Assembly: GCA_900095095.1 (NCBI GenBank)
Contig: FMBT01000318.1
Span: forward strand, 391,242 to 455,241
From: Fragilariopsis cylindrus CCMP1102
Taxonomy: Eukaryota > Bacillariophyta > Bacillariophyceae > Bacillariales > Bacillariaceae
Direction: 5' to 3'
DNA length: 64,000 nt
The translations under genes and the position numbers were made by a program. This document shows, piece after piece, positions 41,916 to 52,111 of the stretch (positions within the stretch are counted from its first letter, which is position 1; the number at the start of each line of letters is the position of its first letter). The notes below the pieces were generated by a model. It was not told the origin of the DNA, searched no databases, and was given only the letters and a program-made list of their open reading frames with translations.

Positions 41916-44242
41916 ATGTCATCGACTCATCCATCATACACAGGTACAACTCATAATACAAGTAGTACAAGTACTACAAGTACTACATTCTCATTGGATG
42001 TCACACTTGGTTATGGTGCGAACCATAAGACCGAAGAACAGCTCAACAAGGCATGTTCGCAAACGTTTAATTTGAGCGAATTGGCCTCTAGCTTCTTTTC
42101 TGGTCCGTCCTCTAATACAAGTACAGCATCCTCTGCTCACACTACTTCTACATCAGATGGTAGCACCAATGTATCGAACGAAAACCAGAGTCAGGATCGA
42201 TTCTTTGTTGCATCAGCTTCTCATATGCGATTGTCTATTAATCCAACTGAGCTGCTGTGGAAGACAACTGCCTACCTAATAGCTGTCTTTGTGCCACCAC
42301 ATATGATTGCCACATGCATCGAAAAGCACTTGTCGTCACCGAACCATGTTGCATCGGGATCTTCTTTCTGGATCGAGTCACCCTTTAGTGCCAAATTTGC
42401 GCAGGATATCCTTCCGAAAATCCATCCAACTGCTCTATCGGGATGTAGAGTACGTGGAATAATATTGACAAGTATTGCTGCCAATAATGGACCCGCCGAA
42501 ATTATAATATTAGAAGTGCCCAGGGGAACGTCAATACAGAATGATATTCTTCGGGTGACTAGTGGGGATATCATTGCTGGAGATTCTAACTCAAGTGTAA
42601 TAAAAATATTGCCAATTACCAGTGTTAAATTTACCCACGATAGAGATGATGAAGGCAAAACGAATTATTCTGGAAGTACAATGGAACAAATCGGTAGTAT
42701 GATTTATGACAGTAGCAACAGCAGCAGCAGCAGCAACAGCAATTGCAGCATCACCCCACAAATACCAACATGTCCTGTTTGTATCCATCGTATTGATCCC
42801 ATCCGACTCGGCCTTCCTGCACCTTGCGTGCAGCAACTATGTTCCAAGTTTTGTCCCTCGCCTAGTCTGATAGTTGGTAGTTGGGGCACAGAGGAAGAAA
42901 GTTGTCCAAAGCAACGACTTTTGGTAAGTAACAATTCATTACAACTATGCTAGAATGTTTCAGATAAGGTTTATGTAACAAATTGCGGCTCTATTGAATA
43001 CTTCTCGAAAATACGCCCTCATCTCATCTCATCTCATCTCATCTCATCTCACCTCACGTCATATGGTGCCATTTGTTTTTCATTCGAAAGAAAAAATGGA
43101 GTCTCCCTGCGAGATGCAAGGCTTGCCAAGTCATCGACCACTATTGGAACTATAGTAATAGCAAATGCGACTATGGGGAAGATGAAGAATCTCGCGATTT
43201 ATTTTGTGGGGATTGTTCTATGCATAAGACCCTTTGGACCTGGTAAGTGCATATACAAGAATATATTCAAATTCCACTTGAAGTAGCATCTTTTCTACAC
43301 TTTGTTCATTTTTGCTCCTGTTTCCTTTCTCATAGTACTATGATATGTTACAATCTCCTCCTTCAAAGCTTAACTTGCGGATTTGTTGGCTGTGGGAGAT
43401 ACAGCAATAAACACTCGGTTGCTCACTTTGAGAAAACTCATCATCCGTACTCGTTAGAATTGGCTACGCTTAGAATCTGGGACTATCGTCATGGAGAATA
43501 TGGTGGCTTTGTCCAGCGGGCCGATCTCCTAGAGTGTCCTTCTTCTCCACCTCTCCTGTATCCATGGTTAACACGCGGTCTAGACTTAGACAATCCGAGG
43601 GACTCCCTTTCTACACGTGATCGATCAAATCAAAGCAATCAAAGTGGGTCCGCTTATGGTAGTAATGCTAACACAAAAATTGCTATGGCGACCGAAAAAT
43701 CTCCGAAAAAGACTGTAATGATTGGAGATGAATACGAAGCCCTACTGCAGAGTGCACTAGAGGAACAAGCACAGTATTTCGAGGGGGAGATAACCAGACT
43801 CCGAGGAGAATATACGAATTCGTTAGTCGACAAAGACAGTATGTTACCCGAGGAAATTAGAGAGATTGAAGCACTTAAACATAATATCAGTAGAACGGGT
43901 AAGGATATTGAAAAGGCTTCAAAAGAATTGGTCGATGCCCAAGCTCAAGAAGCAGGATTGAGAGCAGCATCACAGCGACTATTGTCCGAGCAACAAGAAT
44001 CCAATGAACTGCTAAAGAAGATTCGGGAAGAGCATCGAAAAGAAAACGAGCAAGGAAGAATTCAAATTGATGATTTGGAGCAACAGATTGCCGATCTCAG
44101 TGCTAATCTCAGAATGCGGCAACAGTTTTCACAAAATAGCGAATTAAATAATGCTCAGATATTTGGTACATCATCTGTGCCAGAAACAAAACAATCAGGT
44201 GGTAGAAGAGGAAAGAAGAAAGGAAGATTTTTTCGGAAATGA
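41916..44242 (+). CDS. BRAP: BRAP2/ETP1-type E3 ubiquitin ligase (RNP-like, degenerate RING, ZnF-UBP, coiled coil)
   Basis: Three exons (41916-42923, 43091-43242, 43369-44242) join in frame to 677 aa. The N-terminal half contains the BRAP2 region (FFVASASHMRLSIN through HMIATCIEKHL). A RING-like segment starts CPVCIHRIDPIRLGL and ends at RCKAC after the first intron. Its middle has QQLCSKFC, where ordinary BRAP2 has HSFHxxC, so the RING lacks its usual histidine. The ZnF-UBP follows: CGDCSMHKTLWTC, then LTCGFVGCGRYSNKHSVAHF and THHPYSLELATLRIWDY. A long coiled coil (about 500-640) and a basic tail (GGRRGKKKGRFFRK) complete the usual BRAP2 plan. Family members ubiquitinate signalling proteins and bind NLS peptides. 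The target here is unknown. Confidence 0.87.
43017..43055. repeat. (CTCAT)n pentanucleotide repeat in intron 1 of the BRAP2-type gene
   Basis: About seven CTCAT units, the last ones degenerate, within the 167-bp intron. Confidence 0.85.
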
Positions 44243-44282
44243 ATATTTCTGCTACATGATCATTCAACAAAATCTATATAAT

Positions 44283-45431
44283 TCAAAATACCTCTGGGTA
44301 TTTAGTTTTCAGAGCGTTCAAACCACATTCTAGCGTTCGCTGTCTTCCCTGTAAATATATCGATAAAAGCAAATCATCTCGTAACGTTGCTTCCTTAGCT
44401 CCAGCTCCAGCATCATAAACAGCTTCCTCAAGTTCCCCTGCAATCAGCGCGTACATCTCTATTTCATTTGCTTCCGATATTTTCCCGCTTCCTTCTCCTT
44501 CATATTTCTCTAATTCTTCTTCACTAGCAAGACTTATTCGAAGTGAGTCCAAACTCATCATGTTAAATATGTTGTCAATTGAACCCTCACTGTCTACGAT
44601 AAGTATAGTTGGATTCGTTCCCATGGCGAGTGATCGCACTTTAACCTGTTCGATGTTAGAGGGGTTTTCAACCGTGCAGAACCCGTAATTCGAAAGTAAT
44701 TCGACATTATCGAATTCACCATAACTCACAAATATTTCTTCACCTGCCTTCATTTGGTCATCATTTCCTCCTTTGAAAAAACCGAAAACTTGATCCTTCC
44801 AGTCAACGCTTGTGGTTTCCGTTGATGCTATTATAGATTCAGACGAAACATCCAACATCAGCCTTTTTGATTCTTCCACACGAGCTGAAGTCTTATACGT
44901 TGGATTATGATTGAACATATCCAGCATAGGAGTTAAGGAATACGTCTCATCAGGTAAATAATTCGTTCGAGAGTCAACAATTGCAAGTGCCCATGGATCA
45001 TCACATTGACTAATTCTAGCCCGATCGATGCCCACTCGGCCATTGAGTTGACCACCGTCAAACTTGCTAACAAAATCTAAACGGTCCTTGTCCCAAAATC
45101 GTGGCATTCCTTTGAAATCATCGAGAGTAGGGAAAGTATCCAACCAAGGAGCATAAAAAGAAGAATCACCAAGAGACTTTTCATGTTTCAGTTTTTCTAC
45201 TAAGGCTGGCAAATCTTTACCGACGATACATGCATCCAATGGTACTTCTACCACATTGACCAAGCCCTCGGTTGACGTTGATTCACTTGTCAAAGTCTGT
45301 ACCGTACTCGTAGACGGTATTCGCATTGATCGATAATTTGTTATATCATCGCAAACTAGTTGTAACGGTGTCGAAATTCCTCTTGCAGCAGACCAGGACA
45401 GAAATGGAGTAGTAGGATAGTCTACTTTCAT
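44283..45431 (-). CDS. SET-domain lysine methyltransferase, SETD3/RuBisCO-LSMT type
   Basis: A 382-aa single-exon protein from ATG 45431. The SET core has the pieces expected of the class with an inserted helical region: the substrate-side DPWALAIVDSRT, then PMLDMFNHNP (the N-H motif that binds AdoMet), and GEEIFVSYGEFDNVELLSNYGF with the catalytic Tyr. The C-terminal helices, with DDLLLSIYLQGRQRTLECGL, match the substrate-binding domain of this class. No signal peptide is present, so a cytosolic or nuclear protein substrate is more likely than a plastid one. Its 3' end is 40 bp from the convergent BRAP2-type gene. Confidence 0.85.
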   Translation of the reverse strand: MKVDYPTTPFLSWSAARGISTPLQLVCDDITNYRSMRIPSTSTVQTLTSESTSTEGLVNVVEVPLDACIVGKDLPALVEKLKHEKSLGDSSFYAPWLDTFPTLDDFKGMPRFWDKDRLDFVSKFDGGQLNGRVGIDRARISQCDDPWALAIVDSRTNYLPDETYSLTPMLDMFNHNPTYKTSARVEESKRLMLDVSSESIIASTETTSVDWKDQVFGFFKGGNDDQMKAGEEIFVSYGEFDNVELLSNYGFCTVENPSNIEQVKVRSLAMGTNPTILIVDSEGSIDNIFNMMSLDSLRISLASEEELEKYEGEGSGKISEANEIEMYALIAGELEEAVYDAGAGAKEATLRDDLLLSIYLQGRQRTLECGLNALKTKYPEVF

Positions 45432-45910
45432 AATGCGACAGTTTCTATATACACTATGGAACTCTGTGGACGGTTAGCTTATAACTGGATGATTGTGCCG
45501 TTTATGTGATTGGAAACGTTTAATTGTGAATGCTGCTTGTCTTCTTGATCATGATCATAATGTCGTTGTGTGTCAAAACAAAACGAAAACGTGCGTCGTC
45601 AGCGGGGGCGCGGGGAAAATAAAATCAGAGGAAAATTTCCAATTTCCCCCCAGGAAGGTCTCATAGATACTTACGCACTGTAGCTAATTTAAAAGAGATG
45701 CGATAACTGTGCTCCAACATGTGGAATTAGAGATTCATTTATTCTTGTTTGCTTATGTTGATAGCAAATCTGCTATTGTACTAGTAGTCTAGTAGGACTA
45801 TGACAAAGATTTTGGAGATTAACAGTACGTACAGTGTATTTAACTACTAGGTCCTATTACTGTACTACTATTAATAATTAAACTTAAAAAGGAAAGAATA
45901 AGGAAGTATA
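45432..45910. other. Intergenic spacer
   Basis: 479 bp between two minus-strand genes. A G-rich/C-rich patch lies near 45605-45655. No gene seen. Confidence 0.6.
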
Positions 45911-47398
45911 TCATCCAATATTTTTTAATTTTCTCATGTCTTGTTGCTGAATCAAGCGTTTGATGTAAAGCAAACGTTCATTATGAAGTACTCTTGATAT
46001 ATATGGTGGAGAATTTTCGTAACTGATATAGTTACTTATTCTTTTATTCTTCTTCTTCTTCTCATCAATTTGATTTCGTATATAGGGTTCTAATACCTTG
46101 TCTCTAGTAATCAAAAGATATTCATCAGTATTGGTATTCAGTAAACAAACAATACCATCGTTTCTCAAAGCACTGAATGTTTTAAGGAATAGCCTATCAA
46201 TTAATGTATTCTTCTTTTTTGTTGTTGTATCATGTTGTTGTTGTTCGTCTACGACGATAATTTCCCGAGAAGCCAATGTTTGTAATTGTTCATTGTTTCT
46301 TATTTGTTTGTATATGAATTGTAGTCGTTCGGTTGTCCGAGCTTGCATCGATTGAAGTATATGTAGAATAGCATCACGGAAATGATATGATGGATCTAAT
46401 GGTTCTACTTTACATTGACAATGACAGTACAACATATCGTCCATATACGATAAATTACAACAACAATTCGTCCCAAATACACGCCAGGAACATGTGTATA
46501 TATCATCAGCTGCTGGAAGATTAATCTTATTATTAATTTGTGATTGAATTTGTGGTCCAAGATTGTCCAAACAAGAATTGATATTACCAAGACTACCAAG
46601 ACTACCAAACTTTTGACATGATGATGATGATGACGATGAAGATGATGACGATGATGATTGCATCCAATGTTGTGCCTCCGATGCAAGATCATTCTGAACA
46701 CGTTCAATTAAACTAGTGTGGATTTCTCGAACGATATAATGAACATTATTGTCATTGTCATAACCGTTATGATTATGTTTATGATTCCCTCGTCCCTCGC
46801 TGTTCATTTCTTTGTTTTTTTGTGTTTTGGATATTGAGGCAAGACATTCAATCTTTCCAAAAATCCGTACTGGATCTCCCACAGAAAAACACGCCGCAGC
46901 AGCATCATCGGTATAGTCGTCGTCTTGATCGTTAGTATTATCTCCCCCCGTCATATTCAATGATGGCAAATGATATATATCCTGTTGTGTATCATTATTA
47001 TTACTATAATTATTTAACCAGTGAACACAATCAATTAAACCTGTTCCATCATCTAAAATATATATCATAGAACCATCCCGACGTTGCGATTTGTATACAA
47101 TATAACCAACTAATAAACATCTTGATATAGGACTAAGCATAAATTCGTTTTTTTTTTCTCCTGCACGTCCATTATCATTATCGTTTCCGTCTTTATCATC
47201 CGATAGTGATTTCTGCTTCGATGATAAATTATAATCATTATTATTATTATTATTATCATGAATGATCATCCAATTGATACCATCCTTTAATTTAAGATTT
47301 AATACGTCCATCACTGACATCGGAACATATGACCAGTATTGGGGAGATATCCCTGCCACAAAGTCTAATTTTGTATTATTATCTAGTAACTCCGTCAT
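45911..47398 (-). CDS. STN1: STN1-like CST complex subunit (OB-fold telomere protein)
   Basis: CST (CTC1-STN1-TEN1) binds single-stranded telomeric DNA and recruits polymerase alpha-primase. The 495-aa protein from ATG 47398 has an OB fold with the STN1 signature LLVGYIVYKSQRR, then ILDDGTGLIDCVHWLN, then VGDPVRIFGKIECL. Asn/Asp- and Ser-rich inserts interrupt it. The C-terminal half includes a Cys-rich stretch (FGTNCCCNLSYMDDMLYCHC). A helical part (FRDAILHILQSMQ onwards) could be the winged-helix pair of STN1. The whole is longer than human STN1 (368 aa), mostly because of the low-complexity inserts. An RPA2-type protein is the main alternative, but DDGTGLIDCVHW is more STN1-like. Confidence 0.65.
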   Translation of the reverse strand: MTELLDNNTKLDFVAGISPQYWSYVPMSVMDVLNLKLKDGINWMIIHDNNNNNNDYNLSSKQKSLSDDKDGNDNDNGRAGEKKNEFMLSPISRCLLVGYIVYKSQRRDGSMIYILDDGTGLIDCVHWLNNYSNNNDTQQDIYHLPSLNMTGGDNTNDQDDDYTDDAAAACFSVGDPVRIFGKIECLASISKTQKNKEMNSEGRGNHKHNHNGYDNDNNVHYIVREIHTSLIERVQNDLASEAQHWMQSSSSSSSSSSSSSCQKFGSLGSLGNINSCLDNLGPQIQSQINNKINLPAADDIYTCSWRVFGTNCCCNLSYMDDMLYCHCQCKVEPLDPSYHFRDAILHILQSMQARTTERLQFIYKQIRNNEQLQTLASREIIVVDEQQQHDTTTKKKNTLIDRLFLKTFSALRNDGIVCLLNTNTDEYLLITRDKVLEPYIRNQIDEKKKKNKRISNYISYENSPPYISRVLHNERLLYIKRLIQQQDMRKLKNIG

Positions 47399-48055
47399 AA
47401 TTTTTCCTTTTATCTTTGTTCTTTTATTTCAGAATCCAAGCAAGAACAAAATTGTACAGATCGTCGAGTTTATTTTATCGTTTTGTCAGGGTGAGTATAT
47501 TGAATATTATTATAGTTTTTACACCGAAAATCTAAAGGGAGCGAGATGGCGTTCAAGTAAGCATTTGAGCATTGCAACAAGGATCTAACTATAGCCTCGG
47601 CCGAGCAATATCATAGTAAGATACGGTAGTTGTTGATTTAATAATTTAATAATTGTTATTGTTATTGTCTTTCTCTTCCACTCTCTCTCTCTCTCTTTTC
47701 TCTCTCGTCGTCTCATCGTGAGACGGCAATTTAAAATGCATATTTTGAATATCATCACGCGCACAAATTTAATCACAATCGAATCACGAACGAATGAATC
47801 CCATTCTATTTTATGACGATTTAATTTGAGTCACAATAATCGAATAATAATTATATTATAATACAAAGTCGTTTTTGCTGAGCAAAGTACTAAGTAGCTA
47901 AAGAACAACAACAAACAACGAACAACACCATCACACACATACACACATACAGTAAGTTGAAAGTGAGAAGAGACGACAAAAGGAACTGTAACAAACACTG
48001 AACATTACGTATATATAAAACATTAATCATTTGATCAGTAAGCAACAAAAAAATA
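47399..48055. other. Divergent spacer
   Basis: 657 bp between STN1-like and the SAYSvFN gene. A short (CT)n tract lies at about 47682-47706. No coding sequence is supported. Confidence 0.6.
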
Positions 48056-49161
48056 ATGCCAGCAGGATTCAAACGTTCAAGAGCATTATGGGATGAAACA
48101 ATAAATGGTGGATTATATGCTTGGGTATCAGCAATATGTTATGAATTACAACCGATACGATTATCAGTAATAACTTCTACAATTAAAAGTTTAAATGTAT
48201 ATCAATATCTAAATCGTAAACAAGTTGAAAGTATATACCAATATATACAACATATTATTCTGGTTGGTATTCCATGGTTATGTAACGCTCTATTCTCTTT
48301 TATTTTTAATCGAAGTGTAAAACAATGGATGATTGCTGGAGGTGTTCTTATGTATTATTATTTCATCCGATGGATTCATGAGTAAGTCCGCTGCTTTCTT
48401 CTATATTTATTTCAAAAATAAATTCAAGACAGTACAATCTACGAATATACGTATATACGAATATTGACTATATAGATATTATGATTAATTTCATAAGAAA
48501 ACATGCCTTCTCTCAGTCAGTCAGCCTTGTCTCACACCATTATTCTTCAAAATATTGTTTCTTTTTCAGGATGCTCGATGCAGGTCCTGTCGTTATTATT
48601 ATCACTGCATTAACACTTATATTTACTATCGGATTAAGTGATGATGCAAATCGTAGTGGTTTGTCAGCCTACTCTGTTTTTAATAAAGGATTTGAACAAT
48701 TGATGGGTTCCATCGATGCAGATTCACTCGTTGCTCAACATGTAGGTGGAGGAATGGCAGGAGCGATGATGATGAATAATAACAACAACAATAATAATAA
48801 CAATCACAACAATGATGATGATCATGATCGAGATAATAGAGATAATGATGAAGTGGTACATCCTCGCCGTCGACAATTGGAAGTTGCAGATGATGAAATG
48901 AATGCGAATGCGAACGCAAATAATGCCGATATCAATAATAATAATAATAATAATAATAATGAAAACGATACTACTCGTGTACGTGCGAGAAAATCAGGCA
49001 AAAAAGCTCGAAGAGATCAAAAGCGGGAAGAAAGAAGAAGATTAGGTTTGGATTTGGATGATGATGGAGACGATATCGATGGTCCTGATGTTGATGAGAT
49101 CGATGATATAGCTATGCAAAGGATAATTGAAGAACAAATTGCGGCAGAGAATGAACGGTGA
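48056..49161 (+). CDS. SAYSvFN-domain ER membrane protein
   Basis: Exons 48056-48381 and 48570-49161 join (GA/GTAAGT donor, TTTTCAG acceptor) to 305 aa. The first exon encodes amphipathic and hydrophobic segments (YIQHIILVGIPWLCNALFSF; WMIAGGVLMYYYFIRWIHE). The second begins with MLDAGPVVIIITALTLIFTI and the family signature SGLSAYSVFNKGFEQLMGS. The C-terminal part is disordered, with poly-Asn from an AAT/AAC repeat and Arg/Lys-rich and Asp-rich segments. Human SAYSD1 carries the same domain and acts at the ER translocon in quality control of stalled, UFMylated ribosomes. The same role here is an inference. The protein is longer than SAYSD1 because of the disordered tail. Confidence 0.82.
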
Positions 49162-49263
49162 ATTTTCTTATATCAACAAAATTGCTATTTTTATTCGTTA
49201 CTATTATTATAGAAGTACTAATAAATGTTGTAATAAACTGGTTTATTTTACTATAATTGACTA

Positions 49264-50277
49264 TTATAATATTTCACCTTTTAGAGAACATACTACATCG
49301 GATGATCCAACAACGAGTGGAATATCTAGGTACAGTCGAACAATATCGAGTAGAATCATTATGATCATACCATATCCACAACTAGAGATAATCGTATCCC
49401 AAGCAGATATTTTTGTTGATTTCGAGTTTTCATTGTTGTTGTTGTTGTCTTTTTTGTCAATATCTTGGTCAAATACAAAGAAGGCTGGGAAACTAACAAT
49501 GAAATATATTCCATAAAATGCACTTCCCACAGTATATGCCATATCTCTATCTTCAAATGAATAATCTGGATATGCACTGATTGTTAATGTTTCCATAAAT
49601 GCTGTAAAGTATGCAAAGGTTGCAACAACAGCAATGTATAGTATCTTTCTTGTCAAATTTGGTTGATAGGTCGTAGTGACTTTTCGTAATAACATATTAG
49701 AAAATACATGATATGTTGAAAAGTAAAAATGTGTTGCAAAGTATAACGCAATAGGTACATTATTTAAACGATGGGCTGGCATCGTATACTTCGCATGCAA
49801 TACAGAATAAAAGTAATGCGTATACCAATAATTTCCAATAAAGCTATATACTGCCAACCATAAATTTGCTTTGAATGAGTAACGTTCTAATATTGGACGT
49901 TGTACATCTGGATTACTACTATTAATAGTACTAGTAGACGACGATGATTCCCGCTGATGGAATAATATTGGTTGAAGTAAATATGGAAGTGATAATCCAA
50001 CACAAACTTTCATATAACTCCATTCATCAAAATCTTCATATAATCCAAATGCGACAATACAACAAAATGCAATAATCCAGATTGGTGTATAACAAAGGAC
50101 ATATATTTCATATGCACGTTTTGATGGTTCTGTTATTGGATTTGGTAACCACAATGACAATCGTGAGTCAGAAAAAGATCCAGTTCCTTTGATAGCTATA
50201 GTGCTACTTATTTTCGGCGTTTGGATTGTAATTAGACCTCCAATTATCGCAATCATAGAACCCAGGATTGTTACCAT
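49264..50277 (-). CDS. CPI1: Cycloeucalenol cycloisomerase
   Basis: The enzyme opens the cyclopropane ring of cycloeucalenol to obtusifoliol in the plant-type sterol pathway that starts from cycloartenol. The 337-aa protein from ATG 50277 is strongly hydrophobic, with about 7-8 membrane segments. The core has GNYWYTHYFYSVLHAKYTMP and then HRLNNVPIALYFATHFYFST followed by YHVFSNMLLRKV, closely matching the plant enzyme. Small Ser- and Asn-rich inserts explain the extra length over the Arabidopsis protein (280 aa). It should sit in the ER. It supports a photosynthetic or cycloartenol-based lineage. It is convergent with the SAYSvFN gene 102 bp away. Confidence 0.85.
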   Translation of the reverse strand: MVTILGSMIAIIGGLITIQTPKISSTIAIKGTGSFSDSRLSLWLPNPITEPSKRAYEIYVLCYTPIWIIAFCCIVAFGLYEDFDEWSYMKVCVGLSLPYLLQPILFHQRESSSSTSTINSSNPDVQRPILERYSFKANLWLAVYSFIGNYWYTHYFYSVLHAKYTMPAHRLNNVPIALYFATHFYFSTYHVFSNMLLRKVTTTYQPNLTRKILYIAVVATFAYFTAFMETLTISAYPDYSFEDRDMAYTVGSAFYGIYFIVSFPAFFVFDQDIDKKDNNNNNENSKSTKISAWDTIISSCGYGMIIMILLDIVRLYLDIPLVVGSSDVVCSLKGEIL

Positions 50278-50777
50278 CGTGATGCCACATCATTGTCACC
50301 CTCCATCATTCCGTACATGGTGTCTTCAACAATACACCGATTCCTCTTCGATTCGATTCGGTTTAATTTAATTCCAATTCAATTCAATTCAATTCAATTA
50401 GATACGACGGTGATCGATTTTATGTCGTTTTCCAATGACAACGTTTACCGCGAAAGTTGCTACTAATTTTTTAAAATCTAAATTTTAATTTTTTAATGTG
50501 ATAGAACTTTTAACTCTTGGATTTAGGAGATCGACGGACAGGCGTCAACTCCAAAAAATATCGGGTTAAGATGAAAAATAAAAATTAACATCGCTGTTTT
50601 GAACACGCACATCACACTAACCACTAACGATACATCGATCATCGATTCAAAAATAATTTCAAAATCATATATCTTTGGTATAGCTCCGAGAAAAGATTTT
50701 ACCTAACACTTCGTACAAACCCAAGTGAATGCTTACGAGGATACCAGAAGTTCATAAAGTAGTACCTAGCTATAAAC
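50278..50777. other. Divergent spacer
   Basis: 500 bp between CPI1 and the ubiquitin protease gene. It contains an (AATTC)n tract at about 50370-50400. Confidence 0.6.
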
Positions 50778-51070
50778 ATGAATTGCTTGCTTCTTCTTCT
50801 TTGCATTCTTACCGTGGGCAGTTTGATCAGAACAAAAAATGGAATAGGATCCTTATTTTCCTCGTCGTCGTCATCTACATCCTCAGCTGTTGGTGCTCTT
50901 GTCGTGGGATGTGACGCGAGGAAATTGGCACCATCTAAGAATAACGTAATTGTATCGAACGGTCTAAGAAATGTTGGTAATACATGCTATATGAATGCAC
51001 AAATACAATGTGCATTTCATATCCCTGCCGTGCGGGATATTGTTCTATCTTCTCCTCCGACGACAACAAC

Positions 51071-51104
<34 letters not shown>

Positions 51105-52081
51105 ACTTTACCATCCGACGATAATAACGACGACGAGATCGAGATATCTCAAGAACAGCAGCCGCAGCATGTCACAACAGAAGCCTTACTGTCATTGAAA
51201 GAACTCTTTGAAGGGATGGTACAGACTGTTGAGGAGAATTCGTTTTCGGTCTATAAACCTTTATCTTTCTGTAAAAGACTAGGAATCGAACCAATGATAC
51301 AACAAGATTCACAAGAATTTTGGAAATTATTGTTGCCAGCTGTTGAATCCGAAAAACTTTCAGATTTGTATAAGGGTGTATACGAGGACTATATCTCTGC
51401 ACTCGATGGTTCTGGACGAGAAAGAAGAAGAGATGACGTATTCTTGGATCTATCATTAGATGTTACATCAAGTTCAACTCTTCTAGATTCTCTCAAAGAA
51501 TCTTTTGGCGAACCAGAACTCTTAAGTAATGCCGAGGGAAATGGATGGAGACCAGAAAAAGGAGCAGACAAGGTAGATGCTCACAAGGGTTTATCTTTGG
51601 TAGCGAAAGGATTACCGCCAATTTTACAATTTCATCTAAAACGTTTCAATTATGATTGGCAGACAGACACCACAACCAAACTTAATAAACGATTTACTTT
51701 TCCGAAATCTCTTGACTTGGCACCTATTTGTATCGATACGATGGAAAACAGGATTCTAAAATAGCCGAGTACAAACTTCAAGCTGTTGTTGTTCATGTGG
51801 GAGAGTACGGCGTTGGTCATTATTACTCATACGTGCGACCAGACATTGAGAATAATACATGGTATAGGTTCAATGATGACAACGTCGAGGAAGTAACATT
51901 TAACGATGTAAAAATGGATGCCTTCGGTGGATCAAAAAAAAGTAAACTAAGAGGTATTCGGCGTTTATTCAATATAGGAAGGAACAGATTTGGTTGGGGA
52001 GGTGCATCATCAAATGCATATGTTCTTCAATACGTACGAAGATGTGACATCGAGAGTTTGTATCATACACCATCTAGCTAA
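50778..52081 (+). CDS. Ubiquitin-specific protease with signal peptide, candidate periplastidal (SELMA) deubiquitinase; one frame break
   Basis: USP-family cysteine protease. The Cys box is GLRNVGNTCYMNAQIQC (catalytic Cys near 69). Further blocks are IQQDSQEFWKLLL, LPPILQFHLKRFNYDW and the His box YKLQAVVVHVGEYGVGHYYS. WYRFNDDNVEEV carries the third catalytic region. The N-terminus, MNCLLLLLCILTVGSLI, is a plain signal peptide, followed by a Ser/Thr-rich, acid-poor stretch like a transit peptide with no Phe at the cut. This is odd for a USP, and it is what the deubiquitinase of the diatom symbiont-derived ERAD-like import machinery looks like. One base is missing near 51738-51741, between CIDT and DGKQD. 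The corrected length is about 434 aa. A poly-Gln run lies near 96-108. Confidence 0.83.
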
Positions 52082-52111
52082 TATTTAGAGTATGAATATT
52101 CAATAGTTTAT

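Noticed and set aside
43000-43090. CTCAT pentanucleotide as a regulatory array
   Set aside because: It is a simple repeat within a short intron, with no sign of spacing or conservation beyond slippage.
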